Positions 15,300-22,612 of a stretch of 26,323 nucleotides of DNA are shown here, one piece after another (the stretch's first letter is position 1; each line of letters starts with the position of its first letter). The translations under genes and the position numbers were made by a program. Source of the stretch: JALORV01 sp963769745 (lineage in GTDB: Bacteria; Pseudomonadota; Gammaproteobacteria; Burkholderiales; Burkholderiaceae_F); contig CAVYNB010000033.1 in assembly GCA_963769745.1 (NCBI GenBank), forward strand, positions 1 to 26,323, given 5' to 3'. The notes under the pieces are model-generated. The model was given only the letters and a program-made list of their open reading frames with translations. It was not told the origin of the DNA and searched no databases.

Positions 15300-15978
15300 G
15301 AAAGCCGACCCAGTCGATCGCGCCACGGCCCGCGGCCGTCAGAAACGCATTCGCCTGCGAGAAGTGCCCGCAACCGATGAAGGGCTCAGGCGGGCGGCGG
15401 GCAGACAGCGGTGACGGATGGTTCGCGGTCAGAACCGCATGCGGCGCATCGGCGATCAGGCTGGCGCTGCGTTGCGCCTGGGCACCCCACAGCATGAAGA
15501 CCTTGGGGCGTTCGTCCGCCGACAACGCGGCGATCAGCGCGCCGGTCAGCGTCTCCCAGCCCCGTTGTGCATGACTGCCCGGCTGACCCTCCTCGACCGT
15601 CAGGACGGTGTTGAGCAGCAGCACGCCCTGCCGAGCCCAGAACTCCAGATTGCCGGACGCGGGCATCGCACCGAACTCGCGCGACAGCTCCGTGTAGATG
15701 TTGCGCAGGCTCGGCGGAAGGCGCACGCCTTCGGGCACGGAGAAGGCCAGGCCGTGCGCCTGTCCGGCACCGTGGTACGGGTCCTGCCCGAGGATCGCAA
15801 CCCGCACACCGGCCAACGGCGTCAGCTCGAGCGCGTGCAGCACCCGCGTCGGATAGATGCGGGCGCCGGCCGCGCGTCGTGTTTCGAGAAACGACAGTAG
15901 ACCGGCCCCACGGTCGCTCGAGAAAAACGCCTCGACCAGCGGCGACCAGCCGGCCGCCAGCGTCGATGAATCGATCAC
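15295..15978 (-). CDS. ung: Uracil-DNA glycosylase
   Basis: The 227-residue protein is a family-1 uracil-DNA glycosylase that removes uracil from DNA to start base-excision repair in the cytosol. The water-activating motif GQDPYHG (D66, residues 64-70) and the DNA-intercalating HPSPLSARR (H187) are intact. The uracil-pocket segments LAFSVPEGVRLPPSLRNIY and LLNTVLTVEEGQPGSH are family-typical. It starts with GTG at 15978, overlapping the trpC stop as GTGA, so translation is probably coupled to trpC and ung is the last gene of the trp transcript. A UDG-trpC junction fits an operon that has simply absorbed ung. It is convergent with the M61 gene, ten bases apart. Confidence 0.96.
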   Translation of the reverse strand: MIDSSTLAAGWSPLVEAFFSSDRGAGLLSFLETRRAAGARIYPTRVLHALELTPLAGVRVAILGQDPYHGAGQAHGLAFSVPEGVRLPPSLRNIYTELSREFGAMPASGNLEFWARQGVLLLNTVLTVEEGQPGSHAQRGWETLTGALIAALSADERPKVFMLWGAQAQRSASLIADAPHAVLTANHPSPLSARRPPEPFIGCGHFSQANAFLTAAGRGAIDWVGFR

Positions 15979-16764
15979 GCGAAGAGCCGCGCCAGTTCGA
16001 CACCCGGATCCGGAGCGCGCATGAACGCCTCACCCACCAGGTAGGCATGGACCCCGGCCGCGCGCATCCGTGCCACGTCCGCAGGAACCAGGATGCCGCT
16101 CTCGGTGATCACGATGCGCTCGGCACCGATCCGGGGCAGCAGATCGAGCGTGGTCTCGAGGCGCGTTTCGAACGTGCGCAGGTTGCGGTTGTTGATCCCG
16201 ATCAGCGGAGTCTTCAGGTCCAGAGCGAGTTCGAGTTCGGCCGCATCGTGGACCTCGACCAGCACGGCCATGCCGAGTTCATGCGCCGCTGATTCGAGCT
16301 CGTGCAGCTCGCGCCCGATCGAGCGCCGCCACGATCAGCAGGATCGCGTCGGCGCCCCAGCTGCGCGCCTCGACGATCTGGTAGTCGTCGATGATGAAGT
16401 CCTTGCGCAGCACCGGCAGGCCGCTGGCGCGGCGCGCCTGCTCCAGGTACTCGGGCGCGCCCTGGAAATACTGCACGTCGGTGAGAACGCTCAGGCAGGC
16501 GGCGCCATGCCGCGCATAGCTCGCGCCGATGGCCGCCGGATCGAAGTCGGCCCGCAGTACGCCTTTCGACGGCGAGGCCTTCTTCACTTCGGCGATCACG
16601 GCGCTGCGCCCGGCGCGGATGGCGGCCACCAGCGCCGCGGTGAAGTCGCGCGCGGGCGCCGCGTCGCGCGCACGTTCACGCAGCCGTGCGAGTGGCACGC
16701 GCGCGCGCGCAAGCCGCACCTCGTCGTGCTTGGTCGCCAGGATGCGTTGCAGGATGTCGTCCAT
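15975..16764 (-). CDS. trpC: Indole-3-glycerol phosphate synthase, frameshifted as read
   Basis: TrpC closes CdRP to indole-3-glycerol phosphate, the fourth step of tryptophan synthesis. The first frame (16764 down) has the family motifs VIAEVKKASPSKGVLR (catalytic Lys), SVLTDVQYFQG and VLRKDFIIDDYQI, but after ILLIVAALDRA it goes off frame and stops at 16279. The second frame (from about 16310) resumes with ELHELESAAHELGMAVLVEVHD, GINNRNLRTFET and VITESGIL. One extra base lies in the CGGGCGC run at about 16311-16317. Corrected length is 262 residues, normal for TrpC. A real break would make the cell a Trp auxotroph while the rest of the operon is intact, so an error is the simpler view. It follows a GNAT gene by nine bases. 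Confidence 0.93.
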
Positions 16765-16773
16765 CGGCCGATG

Positions 16774-17301
16774 CTACAAAGGTCGCGCGAACATCACTTC
16801 ACGCGCACGGAAACCAACCGATTCATACAGACGGCGCGCGGACCGGTTGGGAGCCGCCATCTCCAGTCGAGCCTGTGTCGCACCCCGGCCGCGCGCCCAG
16901 TCGAGCGCCAGGCGTGTCAGCCGACGAGCCAGGCCGAGTCGGCGCGCCGACGGCACGATGAAAAGCGAGTGCAGATAGACACGACGACGCACGTGCGCCA
17001 GCCGATGCCGCGAGACGATCAGGTCGGCGCCGATCGCACCCAGCAACTCGGCGCCCTGGACCGCAACGAAGAGGCGCGTGCGCGGGCTGTCGATGGCACG
17101 TCGCCAGTAGCGGCGCGCTTCGCGCACGTCGTGCCGCCGCGAGGCAACGTCCGGAATGAGGCCGTGCTCGGTTTGCGCAGCCGATGCGCCCAGGGCGGCA
17201 ACGCTGGCGACGTCGCGCCGCGTGGCTGCACGCAGGACGATGCTGTGCACGCGAGCGCGTACCACGCGGCACAAGGGCCCGCGCGCGCGTGCAATGCTCA
17301 C
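16774..17301 (-). CDS. GNAT-family N-acetyltransferase inserted between trpD and trpC
   Basis: The 175-residue protein has the GNAT fold order: an early LRAATRRDVASVAAL strand-helix, YLHSLFIVPSARRLGLARRLTRLAL holding the acetyl-CoA pyrophosphate loop (ARRLGLA in place of the usual Q/RxxGxG/A), then MAAPNRSARRLYESVGFRAREVMF, the typical C-terminal Asn-Tyr region. The substrate is unknown. The GTG at 17301 overlaps the trpD stop as GTGA, showing likely translational coupling; the trpC ATG is nine bases beyond its stop. A GTG at codon 18 would remove an arginine-rich head and is an alternative start. GNAT genes inside trpGDC operons are not part of the classical set. The arginine content is high, but base composition does not mark it as foreign. 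Confidence 0.8.
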   Translation of the reverse strand: MSIARARGPLCRVVRARVHSIVLRAATRRDVASVAALGASAAQTEHGLIPDVASRRHDVREARRYWRRAIDSPRTRLFVAVQGAELLGAIGADLIVSRHRLAHVRRRVYLHSLFIVPSARRLGLARRLTRLALDWARGRGATQARLEMAAPNRSARRLYESVGFRAREVMFARPL

Positions 17302-18329
17302 GCCGCCAGCCTGCGGGTCGTCGCGACGAACTCGTCGAGCTTGCGTCGCGCGGCGCCGCTGGCGATGGCCGAACGCGCCTGTGCAATGCCTTCGCCGATC
17401 GAGTCGGCAACGTTGGCGGCATACAGCGCCACGCCGGCGTTGAAGATCACGATCTCGCGCGGCGTGCCCGGGACGTCGTCCAGCGCTTCCAGCACCATCG
17501 AGCGCGACTCGTCCGGACTGCCCACCTTCAGGCCCCGGTTCGAGACCATCGACAGGCCAAAGTCCTCGGGGTGGATCTCGTACTCGCGCACAGCGCCGTC
17601 CTTCAATTCACCGACCAGCGTCGCTGCGCCGAGCGACACCTCGTCCATGCCGTCCTTGCCATGCACGACCAGCACGTGATTCGAACCGAGTTGCTGCAGC
17701 ACGCGCACCTGGATGCCGACCAGGTCCGGATGAAACACGCCCATCACCTGGTTCGGTGCGCCGGCGGGATTCGTCAGCGGCCCGAGGATGTTGAAGATCG
17801 TGCGAACCCCGAGTTCCTTGCGCACCGGCGCGGCGTGCTTCATCGCGGCATGATGGCTGGGCGCGAACATGAAGCCGATGCCGGTCTCCGCGATGCAGGT
17901 GGCCACCGCGGCGGGCGTCAGCACGATGCTCGCACCGAGCGACTCCAGGACGTCGGCGCTGCCCGACCCGGACGACACACTGCGCCCGCCGTGCTTGGCC
18001 ACGCGCGCGCCGGCCGCCGCGGCGACGAACATCGAGGCCGTCGAGATGTTGAACGTGTGCGCCGCATCCCCGCCCGTGCCGCACAGGTCCACGAGGTTGG
18101 AGCGGTCGGCGGGCTCCACCTTCGTCGCGAACTCGCGCATGATCTGCGCCGCCGCCGCGATCTCGCCGATGGTCTCCTTCTTGACGCGCAGTCCCATCGT
18201 CAACGCTGCGATCTGCACCGGCGTGAGTTCGCCGCTCATCAGCCGCCGCCACAGCGACAGCATTTCGTCCTGGAAGATCTCGCGGTGTTCGATGCACCGG
18301 ACCAGGGCTTCGCTCGGGGTAATTGGCAT
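17298..18329 (-). CDS. trpD: Anthranilate phosphoribosyltransferase
   Basis: The 343-residue enzyme transfers phosphoribose from PRPP to anthranilate, the second step of tryptophan synthesis. The PRPP-binding GTGGD lies at residues 84-88. FNISTASMFVAAAAGARVAKHGGRSVSSGSGSAD, AETGIGFMFAPSHHAAMKHAAPVRKELG and FNILGPLTNPA are textbook family segments. I chose the ATG at 18329, since it has AAAGGA six bases upstream and sits two bases past the trpG stop. The open frame extends further upstream only through trpG antisense-free coding in another frame. The stop overlaps the GNAT start. Soluble homodimer expected. Confidence 0.96.
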   Translation of the reverse strand: MPITPSEALVRCIEHREIFQDEMLSLWRRLMSGELTPVQIAALTMGLRVKKETIGEIAAAAQIMREFATKVEPADRSNLVDLCGTGGDAAHTFNISTASMFVAAAAGARVAKHGGRSVSSGSGSADVLESLGASIVLTPAAVATCIAETGIGFMFAPSHHAAMKHAAPVRKELGVRTIFNILGPLTNPAGAPNQVMGVFHPDLVGIQVRVLQQLGSNHVLVVHGKDGMDEVSLGAATLVGELKDGAVREYEIHPEDFGLSMVSNRGLKVGSPDESRSMVLEALDDVPGTPREIVIFNAGVALYAANVADSIGEGIAQARSAIASGAARRKLDEFVATTRRLAA

Positions 18330-18331
18330 AA

Positions 18332-18913
<582 letters not shown>

Positions 18914-18922
18914 CGTTGCCTC

Positions 18923-20410
18923 CTACTCGGCGTCGAAGCCGTCTTCGACCTGCTCGGCCGCGCGCAGCACCGCTCGGGCCTTGACTTCCGTCTCTTTCCA
19001 TTCGCTCTCGGGCACGGAGTCGGCGACGATGCCGGCCGCGGCCTGCGCGTACAGCACGTTGCCCTTGATGACGCCGGTACGGATGACGATCGCGAGATCC
19101 ATGTCGCCATTGAACGACAGATAGCCGGCGGCACCGCCGTAGATGCCGCGCTTGACCGTCTCGAGTTCGTCGATGATTTCCATCGCGCGCACCTTGGGCG
19201 CGCCCGACAGTGTGCCGGCCGGAAAGGTCGCACGCAGCACGTCGAGGTTCGTCAGGCCGGGCTTGAGCACGCCCTCGACGTGGCTCACCAGGTGCTGCAC
19301 GTGCGAGTACTTCTCGATCACGTACTGCTCCGTCACCCGGATGCTGCCGGTCTCGGCGATGCGACCGATGTCGTTGCGTGCCAGATCGATCAGCATCAGG
19401 TGCTCGGCACGTTCCTTCGGATCCGCCGCCAGTTCGGCCGCGAGGATCGCGTCCTGCTCCGGCGTGGCGCCGCGCGGCCGCGTGCCGGCGATCGGGCGGA
19501 TCGCTACCGTGCGGCTGCCCTCGCGGTCTTCGCTGCGCACCAGGATCTCCGGCGACGCGCCGACGACATGGAAGTCGCCGAAGTTGTAGAAGTACATGTA
19601 GGGCGACGGATTCAGTGTCCGCAGCGCGCGGTACAGCGACAGCGGCGAGTCGGCGAAGGGCTTGCGGATGCGCTGGCCGATTTGAACCTGCATGACGTCG
19701 CCGGCAGCGATGTACTCCTTGGCGCGCGCGACCGCCGCGAGGTAGTCGTCCTTGCCGAACTCGCGATACTCCTCGCGGCGCACGCTCGCGCGCGCATGCG
19801 GCGGTTCGATCGGCCGCGCCAGTCGCGTCTTCAGCTCGCGCAGCCGCTGGCGCGCCCGCGCGTGCGCCTCGGGCTGGCGTGGATCGGCGTAGACAATCAG
19901 GTAGATGCGGCCCGCCAGGTTGTCGATGACCGCGACTTCCTCGGCCAGCAACAGCAGGATATCGGGCACGCCGAGATCGTCCGGCTTGGTGCGGGCAAGC
20001 TTCTTCTCGATCACGCGCACCGTGTCGTAGCCGAAGTAACCGGCCAGTCCGCCCGCGAAGCGCGGCAATCCCGGCCGCAGCGCCACCTTGAACTGCGCGG
20101 CGAACTGTCCGATCACGGCAAGCGGATCGCCGTCGTGCGTTTCCTTCACCCGCCCGCCTTCGACGATCTCGGTCGTGCAGCCGTCGTCGCGGATGAAAGA
20201 GCGCAACGAGGTGCGCGCGGCCAGGCCGATGAACGAGTAGCGACCGAAGCGCTCGCCGCCGACCACCGATTCGAGCAGGAAGGTATTGGCTTCGTTCGCG
20301 AGCTTCAGGTAAAGCGAAAGCGGCGTCTCGAGATCCGCGAAGCTCTCGGCGATCAGCGGGATGCGGTTGTAGCCCTGTGCCGCAAGGGCCTTGAATTCGA
20401 TTTCAGTCAC
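18923..20410 (-). CDS. trpE: Anthranilate synthase component I
   Basis: The 495-residue chorismate-using subunit makes anthranilate from chorismate with ammonia from TrpG. The feedback-inhibitor site LLES (residues 44-47, TFLLESVVGGERFGRYSF) is present, so Trp inhibition is expected. The C-terminal chorismate-binding core is complete: GDVMQVQIGQR, NPSPYMYF, SPEILVR, IAGTRPRG, DLARNDIGR and the PAGTLSGAPKVRAMEIIDELE segment. It starts at GTG 20410 with AGGTGA five bases ahead. A Trp-rich leader peptide and hairpins stand in the 180 bases upstream, indicating attenuation by charged tRNA-Trp. Confidence 0.97.
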   Translation of the reverse strand: MTEIEFKALAAQGYNRIPLIAESFADLETPLSLYLKLANEANTFLLESVVGGERFGRYSFIGLAARTSLRSFIRDDGCTTEIVEGGRVKETHDGDPLAVIGQFAAQFKVALRPGLPRFAGGLAGYFGYDTVRVIEKKLARTKPDDLGVPDILLLLAEEVAVIDNLAGRIYLIVYADPRQPEAHARARQRLRELKTRLARPIEPPHARASVRREEYREFGKDDYLAAVARAKEYIAAGDVMQVQIGQRIRKPFADSPLSLYRALRTLNPSPYMYFYNFGDFHVVGASPEILVRSEDREGSRTVAIRPIAGTRPRGATPEQDAILAAELAADPKERAEHLMLIDLARNDIGRIAETGSIRVTEQYVIEKYSHVQHLVSHVEGVLKPGLTNLDVLRATFPAGTLSGAPKVRAMEIIDELETVKRGIYGGAAGYLSFNGDMDLAIVIRTGVIKGNVLYAQAAAGIVADSVPESEWKETEVKARAVLRAAEQVEDGFDAE

Positions 20411-20427
20411 GTGTCACCTGCAGGAGT

Positions 20428-20503
20428 CGCGCGGACGATCGCCGCGCGGTCGAACACCAACGAAGTGCCGCATCGGATGCGGCGGTCAGCGCCCTAGGGG
20501 CGC
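20428..20503 (-). promoter_or_regulatory. trp attenuator hairpins between trpL and trpE
   Basis: Three perfect stems follow each other on the trp strand. GCGCCC/GGGCGC at 20489-20503 (loop CTA) spans the leader stop codon. GCCGCATC/GATGCGGC at 20467-20483 (one-base formal loop, in practice about five) is followed by T-rich ACTTCGTTGGTGTT and is the best terminator candidate. CGCGCGG/CCGCGCG at 20428-20448 (loop seven) lies just before the trpE ribosome site. A fourth, GTGCC/GGCAC, lies inside the leader coding region. The arrangement fits ribosome-mediated attenuation; which stems are mutually exclusive needs a folding calculation. Confidence 0.6.
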
Positions 20504-20595
20504 CAGGACCAGACCCCCTGGGCGTGCCAGAACCGGCACCAGGCTTTGCGCCATGCCCCAAGGAAAACGGAATCGCGTTGGTCGCGGTGACTCAT
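20494..20595 (-). CDS. trpL: trp operon leader peptide (33 aa, five Trp)
   Basis: Between gph and trpE an ATG at 20595 opens 33 codons ending in TAG at 20494-20496. Trp codons occur at residues 15, 19, 23, 29 and 31, ending VWSWRP; five in 19 codons is far above chance. Such peptides let a ribosome stalling at Trp codons switch downstream RNA between terminator and antiterminator. The ATG overlaps the gph stop as ATGA and has no Shine-Dalgarno, so initiation may depend on ribosomes finishing gph, or on a transcript from the internal promoter candidate at 20656-20661. It is longer than the roughly 14-residue enterobacterial leader. Attenuation is inference from layout; leader identity is well supported by the Trp cluster and position. 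Confidence 0.8.
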   Translation of the reverse strand: MSHRDQRDSVFLGAWRKAWCRFWHAQGVWSWRP

Positions 20596-21290
20596 CGGAG
20601 AGCGTCGTTTACGGCGAGCGGAGCGATCAGGGCGACCGCGTCCACGAGCGTTTCGACTATAGCATCGGCCGGCAGCGCGGCGACCGAGCGCCCTTCGTTG
20701 TAGCCGCCTTCGACAAGGATCGCCCGGCACCCTGCCGCGCGTGCCGACAACAGGTCGTTTTCCGAGTCGCCGATCATCACGGCATCCGCAGCCGGCACGT
20801 CCAGGCGTGCGCACGCCGCGAGCACCGGTGCGCCATGAGGCTTCTTCTCGACTGTGTCATCCCCGGAAATCACCGTGTCGAAGTACTCGGACAGTCCCAC
20901 GCGGTCGAGCAGGTCGACCGTGAACTCGCGCGGCTTGTTGGTGACGCACGCGAGCCTGAAGCCGCCGGCACGAAAAGCCGACAACGCCGTCGGCACGCCC
21001 GGAAACACCAGCGCCGCATGGCCGTTGAGCCGCCGGTAGTGGCGATAGAACGCCTCCTTGCCGCGGGCGAAGTTCGCTTCGTCGGCCCGCCCGTCGAGCA
21101 TGCCGGTCAGTGAGCGATGCACCAGGATGTCGGCGCCCTTGCCGATGTAGGCCGCCACGGTCGCAGTCGGCAGCGCCTCACGACCCAGGTCCGCCAGCAT
21201 CGCGTTGACCGCGGCAGCAAGGTCGGGGACCGTATCGAGCAGCGTGCCGTCGAGGTCGATCAGGATGGCCCGCGCCGACAGTCGCGTCAT
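20592..21290 (-). CDS. gph: Phosphoglycolate phosphatase
   Basis: The 232-residue protein is a HAD-superfamily phosphatase of the Gph type, which dephosphorylates 2-phosphoglycolate from DNA repair or photorespiration-like reactions. The HAD motifs are all visible: DLDGT with nucleophile D12 and D14, the VTNKP Thr/Asn step, EKKPHGAP with the Lys, and MIGDSENDLLSARAAGC with the acidic metal pair. Length and cap region match the family. The ATG at 21290 overlaps the rpe stop (ATGA) and its own stop overlaps the trpL ATG, so it is part of a tightly packed rpe-gph-trp transcript. Near its 3' end it contains a TATAGT string using a rare Ile ATA codon. Confidence 0.93.
   Translation of the reverse strand: MTRLSARAILIDLDGTLLDTVPDLAAAVNAMLADLGREALPTATVAAYIGKGADILVHRSLTGMLDGRADEANFARGKEAFYRHYRRLNGHAALVFPGVPTALSAFRAGGFRLACVTNKPREFTVDLLDRVGLSEYFDTVISGDDTVEKKPHGAPVLAACARLDVPAADAVMIGDSENDLLSARAAGCRAILVEGGYNEGRSVAALPADAIVETLVDAVALIAPLAVNDALR
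20656..20661 (-). promoter_or_regulatory. Internal -10-like box TATAGT for the trp operon, inside gph
   Basis: On the trp strand GATGCTATAGTC includes TATAGT, one base from TATAAT, about 60 bases upstream of the leader ATG. In gph it is read as Ala-Ile-Val with Ile encoded by ATA, a codon that is rare in GC-rich genomes such as this, suggesting retention for the promoter. No good -35 at 16-18 bases upstream. It would put the start site near 20649 and the leader about 50 bases in. Confidence 0.4.
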
Positions 21291-21991
21291 GCGGCGTGCG
21301 CGAGTGCGGCGAGTTCCGCGCGCATCCGCGCCATGACGCCGCGGTAGCCACCGTCGGCATCTCGCGTTCCGAACACGGCACTGCCGGCGACGAATGTGTC
21401 GGCTCCAGCTTCCGCGATCATGCGGATGTTGTCCGTCTTCACTCCCCCGTCGACCTCCACGAGGATCGGTCGGCCGCTGGCGCGCTCATACGCATCGACC
21501 CGCGCGCGCACGGCGCGCAGCTTGGGCAGGGTTTCAGCAATGAACGTCTGCCCGCCGAAGCCGGGGTTGACCGACATCAGCAGCACCACATCGAGCTTGT
21601 CCATCACATGATCCATCCACGCCAGCGGCGTGGCCGGATTGAATACGAGACCGGCCTTGCAGCCCAGGTCGCGGATCAGCGCGAGCGTGCGATCGACGTG
21701 CTCGGACGCCTCGGGATGGAAGGTGATGACATTGGCGCCGGCCTTGGCGAAGTCCGGAATGATGCGGTCGACCGGCTTGACCATCAGGTGCACGTCGATC
21801 GGGACGTCGACGTGCGGACGGATGGCCTGGCACACCAGCGGGCCGATCGTAAGGTTCGGCACGTAATGGTTGTCCATCACGTCGAAGTGGATCCAGTCGG
21901 CGCCCGCGGCCACCACCGCCCGGACTTCCTCACCCAGCCGGGCAAAGTCGGCGGACAGTATGCTCGGCGCTATACGAAAGCCGGAGGACAT
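21287..21991 (-). CDS. rpe: Ribulose-phosphate 3-epimerase
   Basis: The 234-residue TIM-barrel enzyme interconverts ribulose-5-phosphate and xylulose-5-phosphate in the pentose phosphate and Calvin cycles. Visible signatures are IAPSILSADFARLGEEV at the start, WIHFDVMDNHYVPNLTIGP with the first metal-binding His and Asp, DVHLMV with the next His, VLLMSVNPGFGGQTF, and EVDGGVKTDN with the last catalytic Asp. CTGGAG lies about six bases upstream of the ATG. It begins the rpe-gph-trp transcript and is divergent from apaG. The stop overlaps the gph start. Confidence 0.96.
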   Translation of the reverse strand: MSSGFRIAPSILSADFARLGEEVRAVVAAGADWIHFDVMDNHYVPNLTIGPLVCQAIRPHVDVPIDVHLMVKPVDRIIPDFAKAGANVITFHPEASEHVDRTLALIRDLGCKAGLVFNPATPLAWMDHVMDKLDVVLLMSVNPGFGGQTFIAETLPKLRAVRARVDAYERASGRPILVEVDGGVKTDNIRMIAEAGADTFVAGSAVFGTRDADGGYRGVMARMRAELAALAHAA

Positions 21992-22114
21992 CGCGACTCC
22001 AGGGTTAGGTTGCGGAAACTTTGCCGGTCGCGACTATTCTAAGGGTCGGTCCGGACGCAAGCCGTCGACCCTGCGCCCATCAACCTTGTACCGGCACAAC
22101 GCGCCGGGATCTCA
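21992..22114. promoter_or_regulatory. rpe/apaG divergent promoter region with an inverted repeat
   Basis: In this 123-base gap TAGAAT (minus strand, plus coordinates 22037-22042) is a -10 candidate for rpe with a 5' leader of about 40 bases. On the plus strand TATTCT (22035-22040) with TTGCGG at 22010-22015 (spacer 19) is a weak candidate for apaG. AGGGTCG (22042-22048) and CGACCCT (22066-22072) form a perfect 7-bp inverted repeat flanking GTCCGGAC; it may be an operator or chance. Nothing else is seen. Confidence 0.35.
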
Positions 22115-22489
22115 ATGGCCACTTACGAATTCTCTGTCAGCGTCCGTCCGCAGTACCTCGATGCCCACTCGAACCCCGAGGAGCAGCACTTCGTGTTCGC
22201 GTACACGGTGACCATTCGCAACACCGGCGAGCGCACCGCGCAGCTGATGTCGCGGCACTGGATCATCACGGACGCCAACAACGAGGTCGAGGAAGTGCGT
22301 GGGGATGGCGTGGTTGGCGAGCAGCCGGTGCTGAAGCCCGGCGAGTCCTTCGAGTACACCAGCGGCTGCCCCTTGACGACGCCGGTTGGGTCCATGCGCG
22401 GCACCTACCAGTGCGTGGGCGAGGACGGCACGGCCTTCGAGGCGACGATTCCCGAGTTCGTGCTGTCGATGCCGCGGACGCTGCACTGA
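22115..22489 (+). CDS. apaG: ApaG protein (Co2+/Mg2+ efflux-associated)
   Basis: The 124-residue protein is a complete ApaG, a small fibronectin-III-like beta-sandwich found next to ksgA-apaH in gammaproteobacteria and near rpe in betaproteobacteria, and genetically tied to Co2+ resistance and Mg2+ efflux. Family marks are FVFAYTVTIRNTGERTAQLMSRHWIITDANN, EVRGDGVVGEQPVLKPGESFEYTSG and GSMRGTYQC, ending PEFVLSMP. Cytosolic, no signal peptide. The biochemical role is not established in the family. It is divergent from rpe and precedes mltA on the same strand, with a possible small gene between on the other strand. Confidence 0.93.
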   Translation: MATYEFSVSVRPQYLDAHSNPEEQHFVFAYTVTIRNTGERTAQLMSRHWIITDANNEVEEVRGDGVVGEQPVLKPGESFEYTSGCPLTTPVGSMRGTYQCVGEDGTAFEATIPEFVLSMPRTLH

Positions 22490-22504
22490 ACGCTGTACGT
22501 AACC

Positions 22505-22612
22505 TTAGCGCTCGGGGGGCCGGCGCCGTTTCGGCTTCTGGAACATCGTCCACCAGACGATGAACACCAGCGCAGCCAGCGCAAGCGCGGCTTCAAGCAG
22601 AATCAGCCACAT
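22505..22612 (-). CDS. Possible 35-aa single-pass membrane protein
   Basis: An ATG at 22612 on the minus strand opens 35 codons to TAA at 22505. The product has one hydrophobic helix (residues about 3-21, with LILLEAALALAALVFIVWW) followed by a strongly basic tail ending KPKRRRPPER, a topology typical of small bacterial membrane proteins with the tail inside. Its start overlaps the mltA ATG tail to tail (CATG at 22610-22613) and it converges with apaG. The ribosome site is only purine-rich (AAAGAGA). A promoter would have to lie inside mltA. Too short for automatic calling; a chance frame remains possible, but the composition is not what random antisense frames look like here. Confidence 0.5.
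   Translation of the reverse strand: MWLILLEAALALAALVFIVWWTMFQKPKRRRPPER

Noticed and set aside
13490..15574. 694-codon reading of the M61 peptidase
   Set aside because: After residue 466 it is out of frame, and its tail runs antisense through ung; the PDZ domain is in the neighbouring frame.
15975..16271. Separate 98-aa protein on the minus strand
   Set aside because: It is the C-terminal part of TrpC in the shifted frame, not an independent gene.
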